A DNA stretch of 59,130 bases from CAG-582 sp964551965 (GCA_964551965.1 CAZKFB010000003.1:1-59130); one strand, 5' to 3'; shown: positions 24,671-33,734, counted from the stretch's first letter. Notes: a model not told the origin generated them from the letters alone. Numbers and translations: made by a program.

Positions 24671-25435
24671 ATGAATAAAAAAGAGATATTAAAGAATGTC
24701 GATATTTTATATGCTATGTGGAAAAAAGGAGTTCTTGGAGGAGAAGTAATGCCGGAAGATGCAAATCCGCATCTAGAAAAATCTTCTTTAGAAAATTATC
24801 TATATTTTACTTTACCGATGGCTTTAAATTATCAGAGAAATTCTTATACTTTATGGGAAAGTGCAAATAAAACTTATAATGATGAAGAGACAAGATTTGT
24901 CTTTGATCCAAAAGAGTGCTTAAATAGGAGTTTTGAAGAGGTTCAATATGCTTTAACGAAATATAAAGTTGCTTTGCAGCGTCAAAAACAAACAGAGATA
25001 TGGTTAACTCTTTGTAAGACTTTTGTTGAATTATTTGATGGGGATATCAGGAATCTTTTTATAGAGTTCGATAATGATGTCGATAAAATTAGGGATTTTA
25101 TTCAAAATATAAATAAAAAGAAGTTTCCATATTTATCAGGAACTAAGATTTGTAATTATTGGCTATTTGTAATTTGGCAATATACAGGAATTCAATATAA
25201 AAATATTGAAAATCTAACAGTAGCTCCTGATACACATGTTATTAAATCTACTCATAGATTAGGTTTAATTAATGATTCAGAACTAGAAAGTTCAAAGGTT
25301 CAATCTATTGTAATTGAAAGATGGAATGAATTATTTGAAGGGACGAAGTATAAACCTATAGATATTCATACTCCATTATGGTTATGGAGTAGAAATGGGT
25401 TTATTGATTTAGATGAAAATATTCTAAATAAATAG
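24671..25435 (+). CDS. Divergent HhH-GPD glycosylase-like protein
   Basis: The C-terminal half follows the HhH-GPD plan. FPYLSGTKICNYWL aligns with the EndoIII hairpin LPGVGRKTANVV and keeps the Lys after G-x. APDTHVIKSTHRLGL aligns with AVDTHIFRVCNR and keeps the catalytic Asp. A tail helix pair (IVIERWNELFEG) follows. The iron-sulfur Cys cluster of EndoIII is absent. The N-terminal 110 residues are not assigned. Family members cleave base-sugar bonds in DNA. The start lies 10 bases after the methyltransferase stop behind AAAGGGG. It may act on a nucleoside rather than DNA, given the setting. Confidence 0.55.
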   Translation: MNKKEILKNVDILYAMWKKGVLGGEVMPEDANPHLEKSSLENYLYFTLPMALNYQRNSYTLWESANKTYNDEETRFVFDPKECLNRSFEEVQYALTKYKVALQRQKQTEIWLTLCKTFVELFDGDIRNLFIEFDNDVDKIRDFIQNINKKKFPYLSGTKICNYWLFVIWQYTGIQYKNIENLTVAPDTHVIKSTHRLGLINDSELESSKVQSIVIERWNELFEGTKYKPIDIHTPLWLWSRNGFIDLDENILNK

Positions 25436-25461
25436 TAAAAAAATATAAGGGAGTTGAAGTA

Positions 25462-27207
25462 ATGAAAAAGAATAAAGAAAAATCAAATTTTTGGAAAAAT
25501 GTAAAAAAGACTTGGAAGTACATAAAAGATGCTAAAGGCAATTTAGCTGGCTATGCAGTAGTTAGTATTGGTGAAGGTGTAATAGGTGCAATATTACCTT
25601 TAATATCAGCTAAGATTATCTTAAATATTACTGATGGATTAATGTCACAGTTAATACTAACAGCATTATCAGTATTTGCGATAGAATTTGTTTTATATAT
25701 TATGTATTTCTTTAAGGGGTTCTTTTATCAAAGAGTATATCAAAAAACACTCATTAATTTGCAAACTGCTGTAGCAAGAGAAACTCTAAATTTAGAGATA
25801 AAAGAGATTGATAAAGCATCGTCAGGATTATTTATTGACCGATTAAATAAAGATACGGGAGATATTTCTGGATTATTTATGGAATATACTTATTGGTTAT
25901 CTTATGTTATATCAAATGTAGGAGTACTAGTTGCTGTATTCATACTTAATAAATATTTATTCATATATGCCATAATAACTTCTATTGCTATTTTCTTAAT
26001 AAATAGAAAGAGACTTAGTAAACAATATGAAGTCCAAAAGAATTTAAAAAAGATTCAAGAGAAGAAAACAGGTCTTGTTGGGGAACTTGTTAGAGGTATT
26101 AGAGATATTAAAGTATTAAATGCAAGCGATAATATTCTAAGACAAACTACAGATAAGATTATTGAATCTTCTAATGAAGAAGTTAAAATGTTAAATATTA
26201 GAAGAATATATCAATATTTTGAAAGCAATTTAAGATCGTTAACTGATTTTATATTTATAGTAATTGGATGTGTATTATATGAACATTCATTGTTAACGAT
26301 ACCGACTTTTATAATTATTTATAATTATCAACCAAAAATAAGAAACTTACTTATGGGTGTAGTTCAGATTTCAGAATTTAATAAAAAGTTTATTGTTGCT
26401 TCCGATCGTATTTATGAAGTAATTGAAGATGAAACATTTGCTAAAGAAAAATTTGGAGATTTAGATATTAAAAAACTATCAGGTCATATTGAATTTAATA
26501 ATGTTAAGTTTGGCTATAACGAAAATACAGGAATAATAAATAATATGAGTTTTGAAATTGATCCTAATCAAAAAGTTGCCTTCGTAGGTAAGAGTGGGGC
26601 CGGTAAGACAACAATATTTAGTTTAATAACTAAACTATACTCTATTGATGAAGGTGAGATATTATTAGATGGACACAATATCAATGATTTAACTCGTGAT
26701 TCTCTAAGAGATAATATGTCTATTATTACGCAAAATCCATATATCTTTAATTTCTCAATTAAGGATAACTTACTTTTAGCAAAAGAGAATGCTAGTATGA
26801 GAGAAATTAGAAAAGCTTGTAAGATGGCATGTATAGACGACTTTATAATGTCATTGCCAGAAAAGTATGATACTATGGTTGGAGAAAATGGAGTAATACT
26901 ATCAGGAGGTCAAAAGCAAAGACTTGCAATAGCTAGAGCACTATTAATGAAAACGGAGATTATTCTATTTGATGAAGCTACTAGTGCATTGGATAACGAA
27001 ACCCAAAGTGAAATTCAAAATGCTATAGATAACTTAAAGGGAGAGTATACAGTATTAATTGTTGCTCATAGATTATCAACAGTAATTGATAGTGATAAGA
27101 TATTCGTAGTTGATGATGGAAAGATAATTGATAGTGGTTCTCATAAAGAATTACTTAAGAAGAGTGAATTCTATAGAAACTTATATGAAAAAGATTTAAA
27201 TGTTTAA
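25462..27207 (+). CDS. ABC exporter with canonical ATPase site
   Basis: Half-transporter with six membrane helices (residues ~30-320) and a complete nucleotide-binding domain: GKSGAGKTT, LSGGQKQRL, IILFDEATSALD and AHRLST. All catalytic residues are present, so a homodimer can work. It is more like general lipid/drug exporters (MsbA/LmrA-like) than the other exporters in the window. GGGAGTTGAAG lies upstream. Last gene of the methyltransferase/glycosylase-like operon, consistent with export of the product or a self-protection role. Confidence 0.92.
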   Translation: MKKNKEKSNFWKNVKKTWKYIKDAKGNLAGYAVVSIGEGVIGAILPLISAKIILNITDGLMSQLILTALSVFAIEFVLYIMYFFKGFFYQRVYQKTLINLQTAVARETLNLEIKEIDKASSGLFIDRLNKDTGDISGLFMEYTYWLSYVISNVGVLVAVFILNKYLFIYAIITSIAIFLINRKRLSKQYEVQKNLKKIQEKKTGLVGELVRGIRDIKVLNASDNILRQTTDKIIESSNEEVKMLNIRRIYQYFESNLRSLTDFIFIVIGCVLYEHSLLTIPTFIIIYNYQPKIRNLLMGVVQISEFNKKFIVASDRIYEVIEDETFAKEKFGDLDIKKLSGHIEFNNVKFGYNENTGIINNMSFEIDPNQKVAFVGKSGAGKTTIFSLITKLYSIDEGEILLDGHNINDLTRDSLRDNMSIITQNPYIFNFSIKDNLLLAKENASMREIRKACKMACIDDFIMSLPEKYDTMVGENGVILSGGQKQRLAIARALLMKTEIILFDEATSALDNETQSEIQNAIDNLKGEYTVLIVAHRLSTVIDSDKIFVVDDGKIIDSGSHKELLKKSEFYRNLYEKDLNV

Positions 27208-27237
27208 AAAAAGACAATTATTAACAATTGTCTTTTT
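27208..27237. terminator. Bidirectional terminator
   Basis: AAAAAGACAATT / AATTGTCTTTTT perfect 12-bp stem with 6-nt loop, between convergent genes. Confidence 0.9.
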
Positions 27238-27242
27238 ACTTT

Positions 27243-28046
27243 CTATATATTTAATTCTAATCCTACGCCAACTTCGTTTATTTCTAATTCTTTTCCCATC
27301 TCGATTTTAGCTTGTAGAGATACACAGTGACATGGATATAATAATTTAATATTATTATTCTTTAAGTATTCTATTGTTTTATATAATCTTTCATCTTTAT
27401 CGAATAGGTGGAAACCACCGATTACACCAATTACTCTTTCATCATTACATACTTTTTTAGCATATTCGATGATATTACAAATACCACTATGAGAGCATCC
27501 TGTTATTACAAAAATACCTTCATTACATTTATATGCAATTGCTGTATCGTCTTTTAAATAATCATCTTCTTTATTATCATCAATAATTGTCTTTCCTATT
27601 GAATATCTGTTTTCAAAATCAAAACTAGTTGGTATTTCTCCTAAATAATAGATGTTATTGCTTATTTTGTAAGGTTTATCAGTTAAATTTAGATTGTACT
27701 TATCATTAAGTTCATCTTTGTTTAATGGTGAACCAATATATAATCCAGTTTTATCTTCTTTATAACAAAAAGATAATGGATGAGCTATTAATTCTATATC
27801 TTTTTTATCTTTAATAAAATATTTTAGCCCTTTTGTATGATCATCATGTCCATGCGATATTACAAGTTTGTCTATATTATAAATATCAATTCCCATTTTC
27901 TTAGCATTTGATATAAATATATCTGAATAACCTGTATCGAATAATATTTTTGTGTCTTCGTCTTCAATATAATAAGATACAGCAGGTTCTCCTAAATAAT
28001 ATTCATCAATGTAAGTATTATTATCAACTAAAACTCTTAGCTTCAT
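27243..28046 (-). CDS. MBL-fold metallo-hydrolase (COG1237-like)
   Basis: Zinc motifs ISHGHDDHTKGL, TGCSHSGICNII, GGFHLF and YPCHCVS are all present, and the length (267) fits. The last two match the subgroup named after 7,8-dihydropterin-6-methyl-4-(beta-D-ribofuranosyl)aminobenzene 5'-phosphate synthase, in which most bacterial members have unknown substrates. GGAGAAG is upstream. It is convergent with the ABC exporter and divergent from the AraC-type regulator. Confidence 0.88.
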   Translation of the reverse strand: MKLRVLVDNNTYIDEYYLGEPAVSYYIEDEDTKILFDTGYSDIFISNAKKMGIDIYNIDKLVISHGHDDHTKGLKYFIKDKKDIELIAHPLSFCYKEDKTGLYIGSPLNKDELNDKYNLNLTDKPYKISNNIYYLGEIPTSFDFENRYSIGKTIIDDNKEDDYLKDDTAIAYKCNEGIFVITGCSHSGICNIIEYAKKVCNDERVIGVIGGFHLFDKDERLYKTIEYLKNNNIKLLYPCHCVSLQAKIEMGKELEINEVGVGLELNI

Positions 28047-28112
28047 GGATAACTTCTCCTTTTTAATAACTATATTAATTATAAATTATTTTATAATTAT
28101 TTACTAGTATTA

Positions 28113-28140
28113 AATGCTATAATATTGTTGTAATAGCATT
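28113..28140 (+). promoter_or_regulatory. Promoter with overlapping inverted-repeat operator
   Basis: AATGCTAT and ATAGCATT form a perfect 8-bp inverted repeat 12 bases apart. The first arm contains the TG of the extended -10 and the start of TATAAT (28118-28123), and the second covers the predicted start point. A protein bound here would block the promoter of the regulator gene. Confidence 0.55.
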
Positions 28141-28152
28141 GGTGGTGATTCT

Positions 28153-28944
28153 ATGAATTTTGATTTACTCAATCAAATGATTGAATATATTGAATCAAAT
28201 CTTGATAACAAAATAGATTATAATATATTGAGTAAAATAACTAATACTAATATTTTTATTCTTGAAAGAATATTTATGTTTTTAACTAATATGACAATTA
28301 ATGAATACATAAAGAAAAGAAGATTAAGTAAGGCTTTTGAAGAAATAAGAAATACAGATGCTAAGATAATAGATATAGCTTTCAAATATCAATATAATTC
28401 AGCAACTTCTTTTAATCGAGCATTTAAACAACTATTTAATATAACTCCAACAGAATGTCGAAAAGGAGTAGGTAATTATAAAATAATGCCTAAAGAACAT
28501 TTTACAGTTAATAAAGGCAAATATAACTTTGATTATGAAGTTAAAAAAATAGATAGTATTACTCTATATTGTTACCATGTTAGTGCAGAAACTCTAAATG
28601 ATTTATTATATGAAATTAGACATTTATATAAAAGAGTACAAAGTACGGAAATATATGATATTTTCAATGAAATAGGAATGTATGGAGTATATGCCAAAGA
28701 AGGAGATTTACATAATTACTATTTGGGATCTACTAAATATTATCCTGAATTAGAGGAATATAAGATTAAAGAAAATGAATATGCTGAATTTAAATTATTA
28801 TCAAGATATCAAAGAGATATAGTAGATTTAGAAAATAGAATCGATAGACAATGGATACCTTCAACTAATTACCATATAAAGAGTAAATATAAAGTTGAAT
28901 TATATAAAGGTGATTCTTGTTATATTTATCTACCACTCAATTAA
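28153..28944 (+). CDS. AraC-type regulator with GyrI-like effector domain
   Basis: Two HTH motifs in residues 1-105: YNILSKITNTNIFILERIF and IIDIAFKYQYNSATSFNRAF, followed by FNITPTECRKG as in AraC/XylS proteins. Residues 120-263 fit the GyrI-like small-molecule binding fold seen in Rob/BmrR-type regulators. This arrangement (N-terminal HTH, C-terminal drug-binding domain) often controls exporters, and an ABC exporter gene follows 71 bases later in the same direction. The inverted repeat over its own promoter suggests autoregulation. Confidence 0.86.
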   Translation: MNFDLLNQMIEYIESNLDNKIDYNILSKITNTNIFILERIFMFLTNMTINEYIKKRRLSKAFEEIRNTDAKIIDIAFKYQYNSATSFNRAFKQLFNITPTECRKGVGNYKIMPKEHFTVNKGKYNFDYEVKKIDSITLYCYHVSAETLNDLLYEIRHLYKRVQSTEIYDIFNEIGMYGVYAKEGDLHNYYLGSTKYYPELEEYKIKENEYAEFKLLSRYQRDIVDLENRIDRQWIPSTNYHIKSKYKVELYKGDSCYIYLPLN

Positions 28945-29015
28945 CTTAACAAATTTAATATTTAAAATGTAAAGAAAAAATCACTTATGTATTCTAAAAT
29001 TGTATTGGTGGTTTT

Positions 29016-30731
29016 ATGTTTAAGAGAAATATTAAAATTACAAGAGATTATTTTTCTTTAGTAAGTTTTAAAAACAAATATCTAATTACTTTTATAATAG
29101 TTGATCTAATAAATGTCTTAGTTAGTTTATTAGTTCCTTATTTTATATCCTTGATTGTTGAAAATGTAACTAATGGTCTTTATGAATTAGCTTTTCTTTT
29201 TGTTATGTTGTTAGGATTAACATATGTATTTAACAAACTTGGATCTTATTGTACTAATTGGTGCTATGCTAATTTCTTTAAGGAAGCTTATGTCGATGTT
29301 CATAAGACTCTTGTAAATAGTATATATAACTTTGATGAAGAGTTTTCAAAGAAAGTATCTGTTGGAAAGATTATTAATTCTTCTAATATGGATATTGTTA
29401 ATATTGCTGAAATACCTTCTTTTATAATTGAATTATCTATTGAGCTAATTCGATTATTAGTCATATACTTTGTATTTGCTAAACAAAATATATTAGTTGC
29501 TATATATGTTATTATAATTAATCTAGTATATTATAATTTTGCTCAAAGATGTAATGATAAGAATACTTTTTATTTTAAGAAGCAAAGAAATTATGCAGAT
29601 AAGATAACGGGATTATTATCACAAATATTAACTGGGCTTAAAGATATTAAGAGTTTTGGTATAGGAGATAAATTAAATAATAAATTGGATGGTTATCGAA
29701 AAAGATGGCAAGAGAGTTATTTCTTAAAGAGAAAATATTATTTTACAAGAAAGACGATAATTGGGTTAATAATGGATCTAGGTAAGATATCACTCTATAT
29801 TATTTTAATAGCATCTCTTATGAAAGGGTTATTACCTATATCAATGTTCTTATTACTTATTTCTTACTATGATAAAGCTCGAGAATCGGTTAATGATATA
29901 ATGGGATTTGATGTATCTATTAGAGAAGAATCAGTTTCTCTTTATCGAATTAATGAAATAATTAATTATGGCAATAATGTATTAAAACTAGATGGAACTA
30001 TTCATAATGATAATATTATGGGTGTTGTTGAATTTAAAAATGTCTCATTTAAATATAGCAATGTTCCAACTTTAAAAAATATTTCTTTTGTTGCTAATCC
30101 TAATGAAGTAACTACAATAGTAGGTAAGACGGGGGCCGGTAAGTCAACTATATTTAATCTATTACTCAGAATGTATAAAGTAGATAAAGGTAAAATACTA
30201 ATAGATAATTTAAATATATATGAGTATTCTAAAGATGTTCATAATTCTAATATTAGTATAGTTAATCAGAAAACTTTTATCTTTAATATGAGTATAAGAG
30301 CTAATTTATCTCTAATTGATTCCAATAAAAAAAGGCAAATAGATGCCTGTAAGAGAGCTGGAATACATGATTTTATAATGTCTTTACCGGATGGGTATAA
30401 TACAATTTTAAAGGAAGATGCAACTAATATAAGTGGTGGTCAAAAACAATTGTTATCTTTAGCTAGAGCACTACTTACTACTTCAGAAATATTGTTACTT
30501 GATGAAGTTACTTCTTCACTAGATCCCAATACCACAAATAAGATTATATCTTTATTAGATGATCTAAAAGTAGATCATACTCTTATCGTTATAACTCATA
30601 ATAAAGATTTAATGAAAGTAGCAGATAAACTTATTGTCTTAAAAGATGGAAGAATAGAATGTATTGGTAAACATGATTATCTAATGGAAAATAGTGAAGT
30701 TTACAGGGAATTGAATGCTATGGATGAATAG
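29016..30731 (+). CDS. ABC exporter next to AraC-type regulator
   Basis: Six membrane helices (residues 15-300), then GKTGAGKST, ISGGQKQL, ILLLDEVTSSLD and ITHNKD. All catalytic residues are intact, unlike the paralogous pair at 9.1-12.6 kb with which it shares KTFIFNMSIR, GIHDFIMSLPDGYNT and similar phrases. It probably works as a homodimer. Ribosome-binding site GGTGG. The regulator upstream is the likely controller. Confidence 0.9.
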   Translation: MFKRNIKITRDYFSLVSFKNKYLITFIIVDLINVLVSLLVPYFISLIVENVTNGLYELAFLFVMLLGLTYVFNKLGSYCTNWCYANFFKEAYVDVHKTLVNSIYNFDEEFSKKVSVGKIINSSNMDIVNIAEIPSFIIELSIELIRLLVIYFVFAKQNILVAIYVIIINLVYYNFAQRCNDKNTFYFKKQRNYADKITGLLSQILTGLKDIKSFGIGDKLNNKLDGYRKRWQESYFLKRKYYFTRKTIIGLIMDLGKISLYIILIASLMKGLLPISMFLLLISYYDKARESVNDIMGFDVSIREESVSLYRINEIINYGNNVLKLDGTIHNDNIMGVVEFKNVSFKYSNVPTLKNISFVANPNEVTTIVGKTGAGKSTIFNLLLRMYKVDKGKILIDNLNIYEYSKDVHNSNISIVNQKTFIFNMSIRANLSLIDSNKKRQIDACKRAGIHDFIMSLPDGYNTILKEDATNISGGQKQLLSLARALLTTSEILLLDEVTSSLDPNTTNKIISLLDDLKVDHTLIVITHNKDLMKVADKLIVLKDGRIECIGKHDYLMENSEVYRELNAMDE

Positions 30732-30758
30732 TATTAATGCGATGCAAATGGGCATAAA

Positions 30759-30783
30759 AAAACTAGGTATATTACCTAGTTTT
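30759..30783. terminator. Bidirectional terminator shared by ABC gene and tRNA
   Basis: AAAACTAGGTA / TACCTAGTTTT perfect 11-bp stem, TAT loop. Seven A on the left supply the T tract for the minus-strand tRNA. Confidence 0.9.
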
Positions 30784-30792
30784 AATTTCTAA

Positions 30793-30867
30793 TGGAGCAA
30801 GTGAGGGTAGTCGAAACCCCGTCTCAACCTTGGCAAGGTCGCATTCTAGCCGTTGAACCACACCTGC
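30793..30867 (-). tRNA. tRNA-Gly (anticodon GCC)
   Basis: On the minus strand GCAGGTG pairs with CACTTGC (one G-U), followed by the encoded TCCA end. The anticodon arm is CGACC-TTGCCAA-GGTTG, giving anticodon GCC. The T arm is GGGGT-TTCGACT-ACCCT and the D stem is GTTC/GAAT. Total 75 bases with CCA. It stands alone with its own promoter and terminator. Confidence 0.95.
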
Positions 30868-30878
30868 ATTGCATTAAT

Positions 30879-30907
30879 AATATAACAAATATATTTGATT
30901 AAATCAA
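30879..30907 (-). promoter_or_regulatory. tRNA-Gly promoter
   Basis: On the minus strand TTGATT, 17 bases, TATATT, 11 bases before the mature 5' end. Confidence 0.7.
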
Positions 30908-30985
30908 GTGTAAAATTACATTAAATTTATTGCCTGTATTTATAATAAGTGGTTTAATAAATTACTATAAATATTATTTCTAATG

Positions 30986-30994
30986 TGATATAAT
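30986..30994 (+). promoter_or_regulatory. Extended -10 element of the sulfatase gene
   Basis: TGaTATAAT about 25 bases before the start codon. Confidence 0.5.
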
Positions 30995-31018
30995 GGTTTA
31001 TAGTAGAGAGGTAATGAT

Positions 31019-33106
31019 ATGAAAAGTAGATTTAATGAATTACTAAAGAAACTAAAAAATGTTAATTATAAAACTTTACTTATATATATATATACAAATA
31101 TAATTAACTTTTTAAAATATAATCGTCAATTTATATACTATACCATATTTACTGTTTTAAGTTGTACTATATTGAGATATTATACGATTGGTAATTTAAA
31201 AACAATGGATGGTACATATTTTGATTTGGCTGTTATTTTATTGTTTGGTAGTATAGCATATTTATTTAAGCCACGAAAACAATTTGCCTATTTCTTAACT
31301 ATTATGCTTATATTTACTATAATGAATGTTATTAATACAGTTTATTATGCATTCTTTACTTCTTTTGCATCTTTTAGCTTATTAGGTACAGTTGGTCAAA
31401 CTGCTACAGTTGGTGGAGCTGTATTTGAAAAACTTAAGATATATCATTTCATATATTTACTAATGCCAATTTGTTTTACGATAATTCATATTTATTTAAA
31501 GAAACGTGATTATATTAAAGTTGTTGAAAAAGTTGAAGATAGTAAAAAACTATTCTTTGGCGTTGCAATTATTGGTGGTATTTGTCTATTTCTTAATATT
31601 TCTACTTTAGAGGGTAAAGATATTAGTAGATTCTCTAAACAATGGAATAGGGAATATGTAGTTGAAAGATTTGGTGTTATTGTATATCAAGGAAATGATT
31701 TATTTCAAACTATAAGGAGTAAAGTAAATTCAATATTTGGATATGAAGAAGCAGCAAATGAATTTGTTGATTATTATGCTGAAAATACTATTCCAAAGAG
31801 TGATAATAAATATACTAATAAGTTTAAAGGTTATAATGTTATAGTATTACATTTAGAGAGTGTTATGTCATTCCTAGTCGATTTAAAAATCAATGGAGAG
31901 GAAGTAACTCCTAATTTAAATAAGTTAATTCATGAAGGAATGTATTTTGATAACTTCTATCCTCAAGTAAGTACTGGTACTTCTTCTGATAGTGAGTTTA
32001 CATTTAATACAAGTTTAATGCCTGCTCAAACAGGAACTGTTAATGTTAATTTCTTTGATCGTGATTATGTAACTTTAGAAAAGTTATTGAGGGAAAAGAA
32101 TTATTATACTTTCAGTATGCATGGTAATAAAGCAAGTATGTGGAATCGAAATAAAATGCATGAATCTTTAGGTTATTTAGATTTCTATTCTAAAGATTAC
32201 TATGATATTGATGAAGTAATTGGTCTTGGATTATCCGATCATTCATTCTTTCTTCAATCGGAAAAGATTATTAATGATATAAATAAAAATGTTAAGAGTA
32301 AAGATAATGATTATAAAAACTATATGGGTACAATTATAACTTTATCTAACCATACACCTTTTGATATTGATAACTATGTTGATCCAACAACTCTATTTGA
32401 TGTAACATATCATACGGGTTTAAAGGATGAATTTGGTGAGGAAATAGTATATGATTATCTTGAGGGTAAAGATTTTACAACATTTGGTAATTATATTCAA
32501 AGTGTTCATTATGCTGATGAGTGCTTAGGGGAATTCTTCGATTATGTAAGAAGTAGCTCAGATTATGATAAGACATTATTTGTAATGTATGGCGATCATG
32601 CTGCTCAATTATCAAAAAAACAATTTGGTTTATTTGTAAATTATGATTTTGCAACCGGAGAACAAAAACTTGAAACTGATCCAACTTATATCGAATATGA
32701 TTATTATGAGAATGAATTATATAAGAATACTCCATTTATTCTATGGACTAAGGATAAGAAGATTAAGGGCAAAATAAGTTATCCGATGGGAATGATTGAT
32801 GCCTTACCAACAATATCTAATATGTTAGGTATATATAATCCTTATGCTTTAGGACATGATATATTTGAAATTAAGGATGATAATGTTGTAGTATTCCCTA
32901 ATGGCAATTTCTTAACAAATAAACTATACTATAATAACTCTAAGAACGAGAGTAGAATATTTGGCATGGAAACTATCGATAATGACTATATCGAAGAAAA
33001 GAGAAAATATGCAGAAAAGATATTACAAATATCTGATAATATAATAGTATATGATTTAATAAAAAAAGATGGATATAGAATCGAGGAAAAGAAACTTGAA
33101 CAATAA
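31019..33106 (+). CDS. LtaS-family sulfatase (lipoteichoic acid synthase-like)
   Basis: Five membrane helices in residues ~35-200 are followed by an extracellular alkaline-phosphatase-fold domain. Metal ligands are HLESV, LSNHTPF and YGDHAAQ. The nucleophile region is GTSSDSEFTF (residues 320-329): aligned with GKTSDSE of LtaS, the nucleophilic Thr is replaced by Ser322, which should still work. LtaS polymerises glycerolphosphate from phosphatidylglycerol onto a lipid anchor; relatives prime that chain or transfer other phospho-groups to glycans. Ribosome-binding site GAGAGG. Co-transcribed with the following membrane protein gene, whose start it overlaps. Confidence 0.88.
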   Translation: MKSRFNELLKKLKNVNYKTLLIYIYTNIINFLKYNRQFIYYTIFTVLSCTILRYYTIGNLKTMDGTYFDLAVILLFGSIAYLFKPRKQFAYFLTIMLIFTIMNVINTVYYAFFTSFASFSLLGTVGQTATVGGAVFEKLKIYHFIYLLMPICFTIIHIYLKKRDYIKVVEKVEDSKKLFFGVAIIGGICLFLNISTLEGKDISRFSKQWNREYVVERFGVIVYQGNDLFQTIRSKVNSIFGYEEAANEFVDYYAENTIPKSDNKYTNKFKGYNVIVLHLESVMSFLVDLKINGEEVTPNLNKLIHEGMYFDNFYPQVSTGTSSDSEFTFNTSLMPAQTGTVNVNFFDRDYVTLEKLLREKNYYTFSMHGNKASMWNRNKMHESLGYLDFYSKDYYDIDEVIGLGLSDHSFFLQSEKIINDINKNVKSKDNDYKNYMGTIITLSNHTPFDIDNYVDPTTLFDVTYHTGLKDEFGEEIVYDYLEGKDFTTFGNYIQSVHYADECLGEFFDYVRSSSDYDKTLFVMYGDHAAQLSKKQFGLFVNYDFATGEQKLETDPTYIEYDYYENELYKNTPFILWTKDKKIKGKISYPMGMIDALPTISNMLGIYNPYALGHDIFEIKDDNVVVFPNGNFLTNKLYYNNSKNESRIFGMETIDNDYIEEKRKYAEKILQISDNIIVYDLIKKDGYRIEEKKLEQ

Positions 33107-33734
33107 AGATAATAATATAGTAAAAAGTATAATATTTATAATCGTTGTAGTTATTGTTGTTTCTTTAATTGGAATTGGTTCATACTATATTTTATTAAAT
33201 AATGACAATAAGGAAACAAAAGAAACTAATAAGAGTATTGATGAGATTGCTGCCTATAATTTGCGTTTAAATGAAAACGATTCTGAAGAATTTAAAAACG
33301 AATTTAATAATTTAAAGAGTATATTATCAAGTTCTGAAATTGATAAAGATAAGTATGCAGAAAGCGTTGCTAAATTATTTGTTATAGATTTATATACAAT
33401 GGATACTAAGACAAATAAATATGATGTAGGTGGATCTGAATTAGTTCTTCCTGTCTTCAAAGATAATTATACATTAAATGTTACTAATACAATATATAAT
33501 TACTTAGAGGATAATACTGATGGTAAGAGAAATCAAAATTTACCTCACGTTAGAAAAGTTGATGTAATAAAAAATGATACTAAAGAGTATACTATTAGTG
33601 GAGATAATACTCCTTATAATGCCCATGTATTTAATATGAAATTATCATATAAATATGATTTGGGTTATGATTCTGAAGTAGAAGTAATAGTAGTATATAA
33701 AGATAATTTTATGTATGTAGTAGAAAAGAATTAG
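33096..33734 (+). CDS. Uncharacterised single-span membrane protein
   Basis: A short N-terminal tail, one membrane helix (SIIFIIVVVIVVSLIGIGSYY) and an extracytoplasmic domain of about 170 residues. The domain has the shape of small alpha/beta lipoprotein-like domains but no family is recognised. The TTG start has GAGG nine bases upstream and overlaps the sulfatase gene by 11 bases. The ATG 27 bases earlier has no ribosome-binding site; it remains a possible alternative. It probably acts outside the cell with the sulfatase. Confidence 0.7.
   Translation: MNNKDNNIVKSIIFIIVVVIVVSLIGIGSYYILLNNDNKETKETNKSIDEIAAYNLRLNENDSEEFKNEFNNLKSILSSSEIDKDKYAESVAKLFVIDLYTMDTKTNKYDVGGSELVLPVFKDNYTLNVTNTIYNYLEDNTDGKRNQNLPHVRKVDVIKNDTKEYTISGDNTPYNAHVFNMKLSYKYDLGYDSEVEVIVVYKDNFMYVVEKN

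Larger units (their letters stand above)
30733..30878. repeat. 14-bp imperfect inverted repeat flanking the tRNA and terminator
   Basis: ATTAATGCGATGCA (30733-30746) and TGCATTGCATTAAT (30865-30878) are complementary at 13 of 14 positions. The right copy includes the first three bases of the tRNA gene. Confidence 0.5.
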
